Positions 1-8,740 of a DNA stretch of 64,000 nt are shown in pieces. Made by a program: the position numbers and the translations under genes. How positions within the stretch are numbered: the stretch's first letter is position 1; each line of letters begins with the position of its first letter. The DNA is from Variovorax ginsengisoli. GTDB lineage: Bacteria; Pseudomonadota; Gammaproteobacteria; Burkholderiales; Burkholderiaceae_C. Where the stretch lies: NCBI RefSeq assembly GCF_030811835.1, contig NZ_JAUSRO010000008.1, forward strand, positions 211,964-275,963. Direction: 5' to 3'. The notes beneath the pieces are model-generated. The model saw nothing but the letters and a program-made list of their open reading frames with translations, searched no databases and was not told where the DNA came from.

Positions 1-579
1 CCGGGCCGGCAGCGTGACCCAGGCGTCGGCCAGGCTGGTGAGCGCATCGTTGTGGAAGCGGTAACTCAGACGCGTGTCCGGACCGATGGAAAGCACGTTG
101 CCGGTCGGCCGATCGGCCTCGCAGGCATTGAGCTTGACGGTCGATGACCAGTTCACGCCCAGGCGCACGAAGCCGGTGCCGCGCGCCAGCGCATCGAGCT
201 TCACCGTCTGGCTCGCGTCGCCCTCGGCGCCCTCGACGCGGCGCGAGAACACCGGCTTGCCGGCCACGTACAGCAACAGAGAAGTGCGCCCCTCTTCGGT
301 CTTCTGGAAACGGCCGCTGAATTCCAGCGTCGCGTCGCTCAGAGGCAGGCTGCGCGGCACCGGCAGAAAGAACTCCTGGCGCGCGTCGCTGCCGCTGAGC
401 ACCACCGGCTCGGTGATGCCCAGGTCGGCCAGGGTGTAGCTGCGGGTGATCCAGGGCTCGCTGCGCAGGCGCAGCAGCGCGTCGCCGGCCGGACTGGCCG
501 ATGCCGCGAATGAGACCGTGAAGCCGGCCACGGCGAGCAGTGCCGCCGGGCGCCGCAAAGACAGAAAACGCAAAACCAT
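1..579 (-). CDS. BcsB-like cellulose-synthase regulatory subunit family protein (N-terminal part)
   Basis: The frame is open from an ATG at 579 to the left edge (193 codons, no stop), so only the N-terminus is present. It starts with a basic, hydrophobic signal peptide ending near FAASAS. The rest has the beta-rich pattern of the BcsB family: a paired 'FFLPVP' strand, a segment like 'LLLYVAGKPVFSR' resembling the 'V.LNG..V' stretch, and a Cys followed by 'NVLSIGPDTRLSY', similar to the BcsB 'C....N.L.I...S.L' stretch. BcsB proteins sit in the periplasm and guide a beta-glucan from its inner-membrane synthase. The gene starts 22 bp after wecB and is probably co-transcribed with it. Beside wecB, a role in an NfrA/NfrB-type surface glycan is more likely than true cellulose. 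That role is inference. Confidence 0.55.
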   Translation of the reverse strand, partial: MVLRFLSLRRPAALLAVAGFTVSFAASASPAGDALLRLRSEPWITRSYTLADLGITEPVVLSGSDARQEFFLPVPRSLPLSDATLEFSGRFQKTEEGRTSLLLYVAGKPVFSRRVEGAEGDASQTVKLDALARGTGFVRLGVNWSSTVKLNACEADRPTGNVLSIGPDTRLSYRFHNDALTSLADAWVTLPAR

Positions 580-601
580 CAGAACAACTCCGCCAAAAAT
601 C

Positions 602-1765
602 TCAGGAAAATCGAACCCGGTTCGGTGTGGGGGTGGCTGCAAGCTCGGCCACCGGGCGCCCGCACAGCGCGTCGACGATGCGTCCGCAGGCATGGCCGTC
701 CCCGTAGGGGTTGCCTCGATCACCGAACGCGGCATGCACCGCGTCGTCGTCGAGCAGGCGCGCGGCCTCGGTCAAGATGCGCTCGGGCGAGGTGCCCACC
801 AGTCGCACCGTGCCGGCCGCCACGGCCTCGGGCCGCTCGGTCACGTCGCGCATCACCAGCACCGGCTTGCCCAGGTGCGGCGCCTCTTCCTGCACCCCGC
901 CCGAATCGGTCAGGATCAGGTGGGCACGCTGCATGAACCAGACGAAGTCGAGGTAGTCGAGCGGTGCGATCAGGTGCACGTTGTCCAGGTCCGAAAGCGT
1001 AGCTCGGACCACGTCGTGCACCTGGGGGTTGAGATGCACCGGGTAGACGATCTGCACGTCACTGCGCCCGGCCAGCGTGCGCAGTGCGGCGCAGATGCCG
1101 CGAAAGCCCTCGCCGAAGTTCTCGCGCCGATGGCCGGTGACCAGCACCAGTTTGCGGCGCGGGTCGAGCCAGCCATGACGCTGCGCCAGCGTGCGGGCCA
1201 GCCCAGCGTCGGCGGCCAGCCGTGCCACCGTGGTGGCCAGCGCGTCGATCACCGTATTGCCGGTGACCCAGATCCGGCCGGGCAGCCGCTCGGCCTGCAG
1301 CGCGTCACGCGCGGTGACCGTGGGTGCGAACAGCCAGGTAGCGACCGCGTCGACGAAGCGGCGGTTCATCTCCTCCGGAAAGGGCGACTGCAGATCGCCG
1401 CTGCGCAGGCCCGCCTCCACATGGCCGACCGGGATGCGGCGGTGGAAGGCGGCCATGGCACAGGCCGTGGCGGTGGTGGTGTCGCCATGGACGAGCACGC
1501 AGTCCGGACGGACCGTCGCCAGCACCTCGTCGACGCTGGCGATGAGCCGTGCATAGAGGCCATTGAGGGTCTGGTCTGGCCGCATGACGTCCAGGGCATG
1601 GTCGGTATGCAGGTCGAACAGCTGCATGACCTGCGCCAGCATCTCGCGGTGTTGGCCCGTGACGCACACACTGCTGCGCAGGTGGGGTTCATTGCGCAGC
1701 GCAATGACCAGGGGTGCCATCTTGATGGCTTCGGGCCGGGTCCCGAAGATAGAGAGAACGTGCAT
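602..1765 (-). CDS. wecB: UDP-N-acetylglucosamine 2-epimerase (non-hydrolysing)
   Basis: Interconverts UDP-GlcNAc and UDP-ManNAc in the cytoplasm, supplying ManNAc-type precursors for surface glycans. The 387-residue protein opens with the family signature FGTRPEAIK (7-15). Residues matching the catalytic set of the E. coli enzyme are present: D95 in 'HGDT', E117 in 'VEAGLR', E131 in 'PEEMNR' and H212 in 'TGHRREN'. Length is normal for the family. It is followed after 22 bp by the BcsB-like gene, so a two-gene or longer glycan operon is likely. No enterobacterial-common-antigen genes are visible in the window. Confidence 0.95.
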   Translation of the reverse strand: MHVLSIFGTRPEAIKMAPLVIALRNEPHLRSSVCVTGQHREMLAQVMQLFDLHTDHALDVMRPDQTLNGLYARLIASVDEVLATVRPDCVLVHGDTTTATACAMAAFHRRIPVGHVEAGLRSGDLQSPFPEEMNRRFVDAVATWLFAPTVTARDALQAERLPGRIWVTGNTVIDALATTVARLAADAGLARTLAQRHGWLDPRRKLVLVTGHRRENFGEGFRGICAALRTLAGRSDVQIVYPVHLNPQVHDVVRATLSDLDNVHLIAPLDYLDFVWFMQRAHLILTDSGGVQEEAPHLGKPVLVMRDVTERPEAVAAGTVRLVGTSPERILTEAARLLDDDAVHAAFGDRGNPYGDGHACGRIVDALCGRPVAELAATPTPNRVRFS

Positions 1766-1958
1766 TCGAGGCGCCAGAAAGCCGCGCCCATACCGGCGCT
1801 AGCGAACCATGGAAGGGGTTTCAGTACCCCTCGCGGGCGGGACGATCTGCGCCGACTGACCCTCGATACGCTAACTTTAACAATCGTTGCCAAAAGAAAC
1901 AATACAAAGCCAGCGCCGCGCCTTCATTCAGGCGCTTTACGTGAACTAATTCTCGATT
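1766..1958. other. Intergenic region upstream of wecB
   Basis: The gap lies between the stop of the amidohydrolase and the start of wecB, both on the minus strand. It is more AT-rich than its surroundings and should hold the wecB promoter. A small dyad (GGGGT, 6-nt loop, ACCCC) lies near 1814-1829, inside the likely leader. I could not pick a convincing -35/-10 pair. Confidence 0.3.
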
Positions 1959-2837
1959 TCAGGCAGCTGTAGGGACGTCGAGCTTGAGCAACCGCACGGC
2001 ATTCCCTTTCAGGATGCCGGGCATGACCTCAGGCTTGAAGCCGGCGTCCTCGAAGTCCTTGAGCCAGCGATCGGGCGTGATGAGCGGGTAGTCGCTGGCG
2101 AACAGCACACGGTCCTTGAGCAACGTGTTGGCGTACTGCACCAACTGCTTGGGGAAGTACTTCGGACTCCAGCCCGACAGGTCGATCCAGACATTGGGTT
2201 TGTGCGTGGCCACGCTCAGCGCCTCGTCCTGCCACGGGAAGCTCGGATGCGCCATGACGATCTGCATGTCGGGGAAATCGATGGCCACGTCGTCCAGGTG
2301 CATCGGGTTGCTGTATTCCAGACGCAGGCCGCCACCGCAGCGCATGCCCGAACCGATGCCGCTGTGGCCGGTGTGGAAGACCGCGGGCAGGCCGTATTCG
2401 TTGATGACCTCGTAGATCGGCCAGGCCATGCGGTCGTAGGGATGGAAACCCTGCACGGTCGGATGGAACTTGAAGCCCTTCACGCCGTACTCTTCGATCA
2501 GCCGGCGCGCTTCGCGCGCGCCCATCTTGCCCTTGTGCGGGTCGATGCTGGCAAAGGCGATCATGATGTCCGAATTCTTCTGCGCCGCCTCGGCGATTTC
2601 CTCGTTGGGGATGCGGCGCCGGCCCATGTTCGACTCGGCATCGACCATGAACATCACCAGCCCGATCCTGCGCTCGCGGTAGTAGTCGACGCTTTCCTGG
2701 ATGGTCGGGCGCCGGCCGGCCTTGAAGTATTTGTCGGCGGCACGGTCGTACTCCTCACCGTAGTTGTCGAAGGGGTTCCAACAACTCACCTCGGCATGCG
2801 TGTGGGTGTCGATCGCGATCAGATTCTGATGGTCCAT
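1959..2837 (-). CDS. Amidohydrolase family 2 metal-dependent hydrolase/decarboxylase
   Basis: A TIM-barrel amidohydrolase (COG2159-type, 292 residues) with the N-terminal metal motif DTHTH (H12, H14) and later 'HTGH', 'MAHPSFPW' and 'LFASDYPL' segments carrying the other expected ligands. Relatives hydrolyse or decarboxylate aromatic acids and ring-cleavage products; the substrate here is unknown. The start at 2837 was chosen because AAGGAGA sits just upstream. An upstream in-frame ATG at 2882 lacks one and would place non-family residues before the barrel. The gene is divergent from the enoyl-CoA hydratase gene and shares an intergenic region with a strong palindrome, so it probably belongs to the same MarR-controlled aromatic-acid regulon. 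Confidence 0.8.
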   Translation of the reverse strand: MDHQNLIAIDTHTHAEVSCWNPFDNYGEEYDRAADKYFKAGRRPTIQESVDYYRERRIGLVMFMVDAESNMGRRRIPNEEIAEAAQKNSDIMIAFASIDPHKGKMGAREARRLIEEYGVKGFKFHPTVQGFHPYDRMAWPIYEVINEYGLPAVFHTGHSGIGSGMRCGGGLRLEYSNPMHLDDVAIDFPDMQIVMAHPSFPWQDEALSVATHKPNVWIDLSGWSPKYFPKQLVQYANTLLKDRVLFASDYPLITPDRWLKDFEDAGFKPEVMPGILKGNAVRLLKLDVPTAA

Positions 2838-2903
2838 GCTGTCTCCTTGCGTCCTTGCACTGCGGGTAAGTCCCCATGCCAAGCGGCCCGATGCGGCTTG
2901 AAT

Positions 2904-2922
2904 TGGTTATCTCTCATAACCA
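2904..2922. promoter_or_regulatory. Perfect palindrome TGGTTAT-N5-ATAACCA, candidate MarR operator
   Basis: Two 7-bp arms are exact reverse complements separated by CTCTC. The site lies between the divergent starts of the amidohydrolase gene (2837) and the hydratase gene (2950), in the most AT-rich part of that gap. The size and AT-rich half sites fit a MarR-family dimer, and a MarR gene closes the cluster at 14899. The pairing of regulator and site is inference. Confidence 0.55.
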
Positions 2923-2949
2923 TAATCGAAGCCAGATCGGAACGCAATC

Positions 2950-3723
2950 ATGACTCACCCTGACCTTCACATCGAGCTCCAAGACAACGTCGCCGTGGTG
3001 CGGCTCGCCCGCGGTGCCAAGCGCAATGCGCTGTCCGACGGGATCATCCTCGCACTGCGCGACGCGTTCGAAAACTTCCCTGCCACCATCGGTGCCGCGG
3101 TGATCGATGGCGAAGGCCCTCACTTCTGCGCGGGCCTCGACCTGAGCGAACTGCAGGAGCGCGACGCCGGCCAGGGCGTGCACCACTCGCGCATGTGGCA
3201 CAGCGCGCTCGAGCGCGTTCAGTTCGGTCCGGTGCCCGTGATCGCGGCACTGCACGGTGCGGTGGTAGGCGGCGGCCTGGAACTGGCGAGCGCCTGCCAC
3301 ATTCGCGTGGCCGACAGCACCACGTTCTATGCGTTGCCCGAAGGCTCGCGCGGCATCTTCGTGGGCGGCGGCGGATCGGTGCGCATCCCCAAACTCATTG
3401 GCGCGGCCCGCATGACCGACATGATGATGACCGGCCGCGTCTACAAGGCCGAAGAAGGAGAGCGTGCCGGCTTCGCCCAGTATCTGGTGCCCGAAGGCAC
3501 CGCGTTCGACAAGGCGCTCGAACTCGCCAGGCGCGTGGCCACCAACGCGCCGCTGACCAACTACGCGCTGATGCACGCCCTGCCGCGCATCGCCGAACAG
3601 CCGGCCGACCATGGTTTCTTCACCGAAGCGCTGATGGCCGGCATCGCACAGAACGCGCCGGAGGCCAAGCAGCGGGTGCGCGACTTCCTCGAAGGGCGCG
3701 CGGCCAAGGTGTCCAAGGACTGA
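2950..3723 (+). CDS. Enoyl-CoA hydratase/isomerase family protein (hydroxycinnamoyl-CoA hydratase candidate)
   Basis: A 257-residue crotonase-fold protein. The oxyanion-hole regions are 'HFCAGLDLSEL' (58-68) and 'HGAVVGGGLE' (102-111). Both acid/base glutamates of classical hydratases are present, E111 in GGGLE and E131 in 'ALPE', with the 20-residue spacing of rat enoyl-CoA hydratase. Hydroxycinnamoyl-CoA hydratase-lyases lack the first of these, so this enzyme looks like a hydrating beta-oxidation enzyme rather than a vanillin-releasing lyase. It is the first gene of the plus-strand cluster, 37 bp before feruloyl-CoA synthase, and probably acts on the CoA thioester made there. Confidence 0.85.
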   Translation: MTHPDLHIELQDNVAVVRLARGAKRNALSDGIILALRDAFENFPATIGAAVIDGEGPHFCAGLDLSELQERDAGQGVHHSRMWHSALERVQFGPVPVIAALHGAVVGGGLELASACHIRVADSTTFYALPEGSRGIFVGGGGSVRIPKLIGAARMTDMMMTGRVYKAEEGERAGFAQYLVPEGTAFDKALELARRVATNAPLTNYALMHALPRIAEQPADHGFFTEALMAGIAQNAPEAKQRVRDFLEGRAAKVSKD

Positions 3724-3760
3724 CGTCCTGCGCTTCATAGAAAAACCGGAACCATCCACC

Positions 3761-5665
3761 ATGAGCGAGACAAGCACCCTTTCACGGCCCAACCTGGCCA
3801 GCCCAGCCACCACCGCCAGCCCGCGCTACCGGCCGCTCGCCTTCGGCATCACACGCGCCACGCTGAGTCAGGGCGAGGCCGGGGTGCAGTACCTGCAGGC
3901 CGAACAGCCACTGGGCGCCTATGCGCATCGCCTGACCGACCGGCTGCTGCACTGGGCCGAGGCCACCCCCGAGCGCACCTTCATCGCACGCCGGGAGCGC
4001 CTGGCCGACGGCCGCACCGGCGACTGGGTGCATGTGAGCTACGCGCAGGCGCTGCAGCATGCACGTCGCATCGGCCAGGCCCTGCTCGACCGCGGGCTCG
4101 ATGAAAACCGTCCCGTGGCCATCCTCAGCGAGAACAGCATCGAACATGCGCTGCTGGCACTCGGCTGCCTCTACGCTGGCGTGCCCTACAGCCCGGTGTC
4201 GCCGGCCTATGCCACGGTGAGCCAGGACTTCGAGAAGCTGCGCCACGTCATCGGCACCCTCACGCCCGGTCTGGTGTTCGCCGCCGATGCCAAGCGCTAT
4301 GGCCGAGCCATCCGCGCCACGTTGGGCGACGATGTCGAGGTGGTGCTCGGCGAAGGCACACTCGACGGTCGTGCCACGCTGGCCTGGGACGCGTTCGCCG
4401 CCACCGAGGCCACGCCGGCCGTCGATGCCGCCATGCATGCGACGCACCCCGGCACCCTCACCAAGTTCCTGTTCACCTCGGGTTCGACCAAGAATCCGAA
4501 GGCAGTCATCAACAACCACCGGATGATGTGCGCCAACCAGCAGCAGTTGCTGCAGTCGATTCCGGCGCTGGGCGACGAGCCGCCGGTCATGGTCGACTGG
4601 CTGCCCTGGAACCACACCTTCGGCGGCAACCACAACCTGGGCATCGCGCTCTACAACGGCGGCACGCTCTACATCGACGAGGGCAAGCCCACGCCGAACG
4701 GCATCGCCGAGACGCTGCGCAACCTGCGCGAGATTGCGCCGACGGTGTACTTCAACGTGCCGACCGGCTTCGAGGCCATCGCCGACGCGATGGAAACCGA
4801 CACGCTGCTGCGCGACACCCTGCTGTCGCGCGTGAAGATGTTCTTCTACGCTGGCGCGGCGCTGTCGCAGGCGGTGTGGGACAAGCTGCACCGCATTCAG
4901 GAGGCGGCCATCGGCGAACGCATCGTCATGGGCACTGGCCTGGGCATGACCGAGTCCGCGCCCTTTGCCCTCTACATCACAGGCCCGCAGGTCACCTCCG
5001 GCGACCTGGGCCTGCCGGCCGCAGGCATCCGCCTGAAGCTGGTGGACGTCGACGGCAAGACCGAAGTGCGCTACAGCGGCCCCAACATCACGCCGGGCTA
5101 CTGGCGCTCGGACGAGGCCACGCGCGAGGCCTTCGACAACGAGGGGTTCTTCTGCAGCGGCGACGCGGTGACCTGGATCGACCCGGCCGACATCCACCGC
5201 GGCCTGCGCTTCGACGGCCGCATTGCCGAGGACTTCAAGCTCGCCACCGGCACTTTCGTGAGCGTCGGCCCGCTGCGCGCGCGCATCATTGCGGCCGGTG
5301 CGCCCTACGTGGCCGATGCCGTGCTCACCGGCATCAACCTCAAGGAGGTCGGTGCGCTGATCTTCCCGACACAGGCCGTGCGCCAGCTCGCAGGCCTGCC
5401 CGCTGATGCGCCCCTGCAGCAGGTGCTGGAAAGCGCGCCCGTGCAGGCGCACTTCCAGCAGGTGCTCGACGACCTGGCGCGCGACGCCACGGGCAGCGCC
5501 AACCGCATTGCGCGCGCGCACCTGATGGCCGAGCCCCCCGCACTCGACAAGGGCGAGGTGACCGACAAGGGCTCCATCAACCAGCGCGCCGTGCTCAAGC
5601 ACCGCGCAGCCCTGGCCGAAGCGCTGCATGCCGACACGCTGGCTTTCACGCTCAAGCCGAACTGA
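3761..5665 (+). CDS. fcs: Feruloyl-CoA synthase (hydroxycinnamate-CoA ligase)
   Basis: An ATP-dependent acyl-CoA synthetase of the ANL superfamily, 634 residues, close in layout to Pseudomonas Fcs (about 627). It activates ferulate, p-coumarate or caffeate to the CoA thioester. Visible motifs are the P-loop-like 'FTSGSTKNPK' near residue 237, 'WLPWNHTFGGNHN', 'GLGMTESAP', 'YSGPNITPGYW', the hinge 'FDGRIAEDFKLATG' and a C-terminal 'DKGSINQRAVL' region with the catalytic lysine. It lies in the same transcription unit as the hydratase before it and the SDR after it. A related aryl substrate cannot be excluded, but the Fcs-type motifs are strong. Confidence 0.9.
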   Translation: MSETSTLSRPNLASPATTASPRYRPLAFGITRATLSQGEAGVQYLQAEQPLGAYAHRLTDRLLHWAEATPERTFIARRERLADGRTGDWVHVSYAQALQHARRIGQALLDRGLDENRPVAILSENSIEHALLALGCLYAGVPYSPVSPAYATVSQDFEKLRHVIGTLTPGLVFAADAKRYGRAIRATLGDDVEVVLGEGTLDGRATLAWDAFAATEATPAVDAAMHATHPGTLTKFLFTSGSTKNPKAVINNHRMMCANQQQLLQSIPALGDEPPVMVDWLPWNHTFGGNHNLGIALYNGGTLYIDEGKPTPNGIAETLRNLREIAPTVYFNVPTGFEAIADAMETDTLLRDTLLSRVKMFFYAGAALSQAVWDKLHRIQEAAIGERIVMGTGLGMTESAPFALYITGPQVTSGDLGLPAAGIRLKLVDVDGKTEVRYSGPNITPGYWRSDEATREAFDNEGFFCSGDAVTWIDPADIHRGLRFDGRIAEDFKLATGTFVSVGPLRARIIAAGAPYVADAVLTGINLKEVGALIFPTQAVRQLAGLPADAPLQQVLESAPVQAHFQQVLDDLARDATGSANRIARAHLMAEPPALDKGEVTDKGSINQRAVLKHRAALAEALHADTLAFTLKPN

Positions 5666-5696
5666 CCACAGCCTCACACGCACAAGGAGACATCGC

Positions 5697-6482
5697 ATGA
5701 AGATCGAAGGACACAGCGCACTGGTGACCGGTGGCGCCTCGGGATTGGGCGAAGCCACCGCCCGCGAACTCGCACGCCTGGGTGCCCGGGTGGCGGTGCT
5801 CGACCGCAACGCCGAACTCGCGCAGAAGGTGGCCCGCGAGATCGGGGAGGCCCATGGCGCGGACCGCGCCGTGGCCTGCGCCTGCGACATCACCGACAGC
5901 GCCAGCGTGGAGGCCGCGCTCGAACGCGCGGCGGCCGCGCACGGCCCGGCCCGCATCCTGATGAACGTGGCGGGCATCGGCAGCGCCAAGCGGATCGTGG
6001 GACGCGACGGCAACGCCGCACCGCTGGAAGACTTCGTACGCGTGGTCAACGTCAACCTGATCGGCGCCTACAACATGAGCCGCCTGTTCGCCGCCGCGTG
6101 TGCCCGGCTCGAGCCGCTGGAGGGCGGCGAGCGCGGCGTGATGATGTTCACCGCCTCGGTCGCGGCCTTCGACGGCCAGGTCGGCCAGCAGGCCTACAGC
6201 GCGTCCAAGGGCGGCCTGGTGGGCATGACGCTGCCGATGGCGCGCGACCTCGCGCAGCACGGCATTCGCGTGTGCACCGTGGCGCCCGGCCTGTTCGCCA
6301 CGCCGCTGCTGCTGGAGCTGCCCGAGGCGGTGCAGCAGTCGCTGGCCGCATCAATTCCTTTCCCGCCGCGCCTGGGCAAACCTTCGGAATTTGCCGAAAT
6401 GGCCTGCCAGATCGTGACCAACGGCCACCTCAACGGCGAGGTGATCCGCCTGGACGGCGCACTGCGCATGGCGCCGCGCTGA
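5697..6482 (+). CDS. SDR-family NAD-dependent 3-hydroxyacyl-CoA dehydrogenase candidate
   Basis: A 261-residue classical short-chain dehydrogenase. It has the cofactor motif TGGASGLG (11-18), an acidic residue in 'AVLDRN' favouring NAD, 'NVAGIG', and the triad S154, Y167, K171 (YSASK). The layout resembles type 2 3-hydroxyacyl-CoA dehydrogenases. After the ligase and hydratase, oxidation of a beta-hydroxyacyl-CoA is the natural next step, which supports a beta-oxidative rather than a retro-aldol route. The start at 5697 follows AAGGAGA with good spacing; the frame stays open upstream but only overlaps fcs. Confidence 0.8.
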   Translation: MKIEGHSALVTGGASGLGEATARELARLGARVAVLDRNAELAQKVAREIGEAHGADRAVACACDITDSASVEAALERAAAAHGPARILMNVAGIGSAKRIVGRDGNAAPLEDFVRVVNVNLIGAYNMSRLFAAACARLEPLEGGERGVMMFTASVAAFDGQVGQQAYSASKGGLVGMTLPMARDLAQHGIRVCTVAPGLFATPLLLELPEAVQQSLAASIPFPPRLGKPSEFAEMACQIVTNGHLNGEVIRLDGALRMAPR

Positions 6483-6532
6483 CTCCTGCCTGCTGCCCTC
6501 AAACCCTTGCCCACAACAAACCGGAGACCGAC

Positions 6533-7666
6533 ATGACCTTCACCAAAACCACCCTTGCCGCCCTCGCCTTCATGGTCATGGGCGCTGCCCATGCCGACCT
6601 CACCATCGGCGTGGTGCAGCCGCTGACCGGCCCGGCCTCGGGCCTGGGCATTCCCGTGAAGAACGGCATCATGATCTGGCCCAAGACGATCGCGGGCGAA
6701 ACGCTCAAGGTCGTGGTGCTCGACGACGCCTCGGACCCGACGCTGGGCGTGAAGAACACGCAGCGCCTGGTCACCGAAGACAAGGCCGATGTGATCATCG
6801 GCTCCAGCGCGACGCCGGTCGCCACGCCGATGGCCGACGTCACCGCCGAATCGGGCACGCCGCAGCTGGCGACCTCGCCAGCCGGCCTGCCGCCGGGCAA
6901 GGACAAATGGTTCTTCCGCCTGCCGCAGTCCAACGACGTGATGGCCTTCGCAGTGGTCAAGCACATGAAGGCGCATGGCGTGAAGACCGTCGGCTTCCTG
7001 GGCTACACCGACGCCTACGGCGAGCTCTGGCTCAAGGCCATGACCGCCGAGGCCGAGAAGAACGGCATCAAGATCGTGGCGACCGAACGCTTCGCGCGCG
7101 CCGACACCAGCGTCACCGGCCAGGTGCTCAAGCTCAATGCAGCCAACCCCGACGCGATCCTGATCGTCGCCTCGGGCAGCGGCGCGGGCATGCCACAGAA
7201 AGCGGTGATGGAGCGCGGCTACAAGGGCAAGGTCTATCAGACACATGCCGCCGCCACGCAGGACCTGATGCGCACCGCGGGCAAGGACGCCGAGGGCACC
7301 TATGTGGTGTCCGGCCCGGCGACCGTGGCCGAGCAGTTGCCCGACAGCCATCCGTCCAAGGCCTCCGCAGTGGCCTTCGTGCAGGGCTATGAGAAGGTCT
7401 ACGGTCCCGGTTCGCGCAACCAGTTCGCCGGCCATGCCGCCGACGCGCTCACGGTGCTGGAGAAAGCCGTGCCGGTCGCACTCAAGAAGGGCAAGCCCGG
7501 CACACCGGAGTTCCGTGCCGCGCTGCGCGACGCGCTCGAAGGCATGGGCCGCACCGTGCTGGCCCACGGCGTCCTGAACTGGACGGCCCAGGACCATTGG
7601 GGCTACACGACCGAGACGGGCGTGATGCTCAAGGTCGTCGACGGCAAGTTCAAGGTCGAACAGTAA
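6533..7666 (+). CDS. Branched-chain-type ABC transporter substrate-binding protein
   Basis: A periplasmic binding protein of the LivK type (Peripla_BP_6), 377 residues. It has a cleavable signal peptide (about 1-20, ending GAAHA) and a mature start 'DLTIGVVQPLTG', typical of the family. The domain runs to the end ('MLKVVDGKFKVEQ'). Downstream are the two permease regions and two ATPase regions of the same importer. In this catabolic cluster the ligand is probably a phenylpropenoid or other aromatic acid, by analogy with the CouPSTU system of Rhodopseudomonas; the ligand is inferred, the fold is clear. Confidence 0.88.
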   Translation: MTFTKTTLAALAFMVMGAAHADLTIGVVQPLTGPASGLGIPVKNGIMIWPKTIAGETLKVVVLDDASDPTLGVKNTQRLVTEDKADVIIGSSATPVATPMADVTAESGTPQLATSPAGLPPGKDKWFFRLPQSNDVMAFAVVKHMKAHGVKTVGFLGYTDAYGELWLKAMTAEAEKNGIKIVATERFARADTSVTGQVLKLNAANPDAILIVASGSGAGMPQKAVMERGYKGKVYQTHAAATQDLMRTAGKDAEGTYVVSGPATVAEQLPDSHPSKASAVAFVQGYEKVYGPGSRNQFAGHAADALTVLEKAVPVALKKGKPGTPEFRAALRDALEGMGRTVLAHGVLNWTAQDHWGYTTETGVMLKVVDGKFKVEQ

Positions 7667-7699
7667 ACGCCGTACCGGCGCGTCGCAAAGCCTCACACC

Positions 7700-8740
7700 A
7701 TGGACTTTTCAATCGCCAGCATCCTGACGCTGGACGGACTCACCAACGGCGCGATCTATGCCCTGCTCGGGGTCGGGATCGTGCTGGTCTTCACGGTGAC
7801 CCGTGTCATCTTCATTCCCCAGGGCGAGTTCGTGGCGTACGGCGCGCTGACGCTGGCGATCTTCCAGACCGGCAAGACGCCGGGCACGGTATGGCTGCTG
7901 CTGATCCTCGCCGGCGTGGCCGCGCTCATGGATCTGGTGACCACCTGGCGTTACCGCGCCAGTGCGGCTGCCGCGCTGAAAGCGGCGCTGCGCACCTTTG
8001 CCATTCCAGCGGTGGTGTGCGCAGTCTCGGCCTGGGCCGGGCCGCGCAACCTGCCGCTGCCGGTGCAGGCGCTGCTGACCATCTGCATCGTCACGGCCTT
8101 CGGGCCGCTGGTCTACCGCGTGGCCTACCAGTCGCTGGCGGGCGCCAGTTCGCTGGTGCTGCTGATCGTGTCGGTCGGCGTGCACTTCGCCATGACTGGC
8201 CTGGGCCTGCTGTTCTTCGGTGCGGAGGGCTTTCGCAACCCGCCCTTCCTGGACACCCGCCTGTCGCTCGGCCCGCTCACGCTGAGTGGCCAGGCGATCA
8301 TCATCTTCGGTGCCTCGGCTGCGCTCATCGTGCTGCTGTGGCTGTTCTTCGAGCGCAGCCTGTACGGCAAGGCGTTGCGCGCCACCGCAGTCAACCGCCT
8401 GGGCGCCCGGCTCATGGGCATCTCGACCCAGGCTGCAGGCCAGCTGACCTTCGCGATGGCCGGCCTCATCGGTGCGCTCTCGGGCCTGCTGATCGGCCCG
8501 ACCACCACCGTGTTCTACGACTCGGGCTTCCTGATCGGCCTCAAGGGCTTCGTCGCCGGAGTGATCGGTGGCCTGGCGAGCTACCCCGGCGCGCTGCTCG
8601 GCGCGCTCGCCGTGGGCGTGATCGAGGCCTTCGGCTCCTTCTGGGCCAGTTCCTTCAAGGAAGTGATCGTGTTCACCATCATCCTGCCGGTGCTGTTGTG
8701 GCGTTCGCTGCGCAGCGGCCATTCCGATGAAGACCACTGA
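7700..8740 (+). CDS. Branched-chain-type ABC transporter permease, LivH-like
   Basis: A 346-residue inner-membrane protein with about eight hydrophobic segments. It begins with the LivH-like 'LTNGAIYALLGVGIVLVFTVTRVIF' region and continues 'PQGEFVAYGA'. The C-terminal half has the conserved 'GLKGFVAGVIGGLASYPGALLGALAVG' stretch (EAA-like loop). It starts 33 bp after the binding-protein gene, and its end overlaps the next gene by 14 bp, so the subunits are translationally coupled. It forms one half of the import channel, with the LivM-like domain of the next gene. Confidence 0.88.
   Translation: MDFSIASILTLDGLTNGAIYALLGVGIVLVFTVTRVIFIPQGEFVAYGALTLAIFQTGKTPGTVWLLLILAGVAALMDLVTTWRYRASAAAALKAALRTFAIPAVVCAVSAWAGPRNLPLPVQALLTICIVTAFGPLVYRVAYQSLAGASSLVLLIVSVGVHFAMTGLGLLFFGAEGFRNPPFLDTRLSLGPLTLSGQAIIIFGASAALIVLLWLFFERSLYGKALRATAVNRLGARLMGISTQAAGQLTFAMAGLIGALSGLLIGPTTTVFYDSGFLIGLKGFVAGVIGGLASYPGALLGALAVGVIEAFGSFWASSFKEVIVFTIILPVLLWRSLRSGHSDEDH

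Noticed and set aside
446..1972. A 508-codon plus-strand frame over wecB
   Set aside because: It is antisense to wecB, whose minus-strand product has all catalytic motifs. The plus-strand product is low-complexity His/Arg-rich sequence typical of shadow frames.
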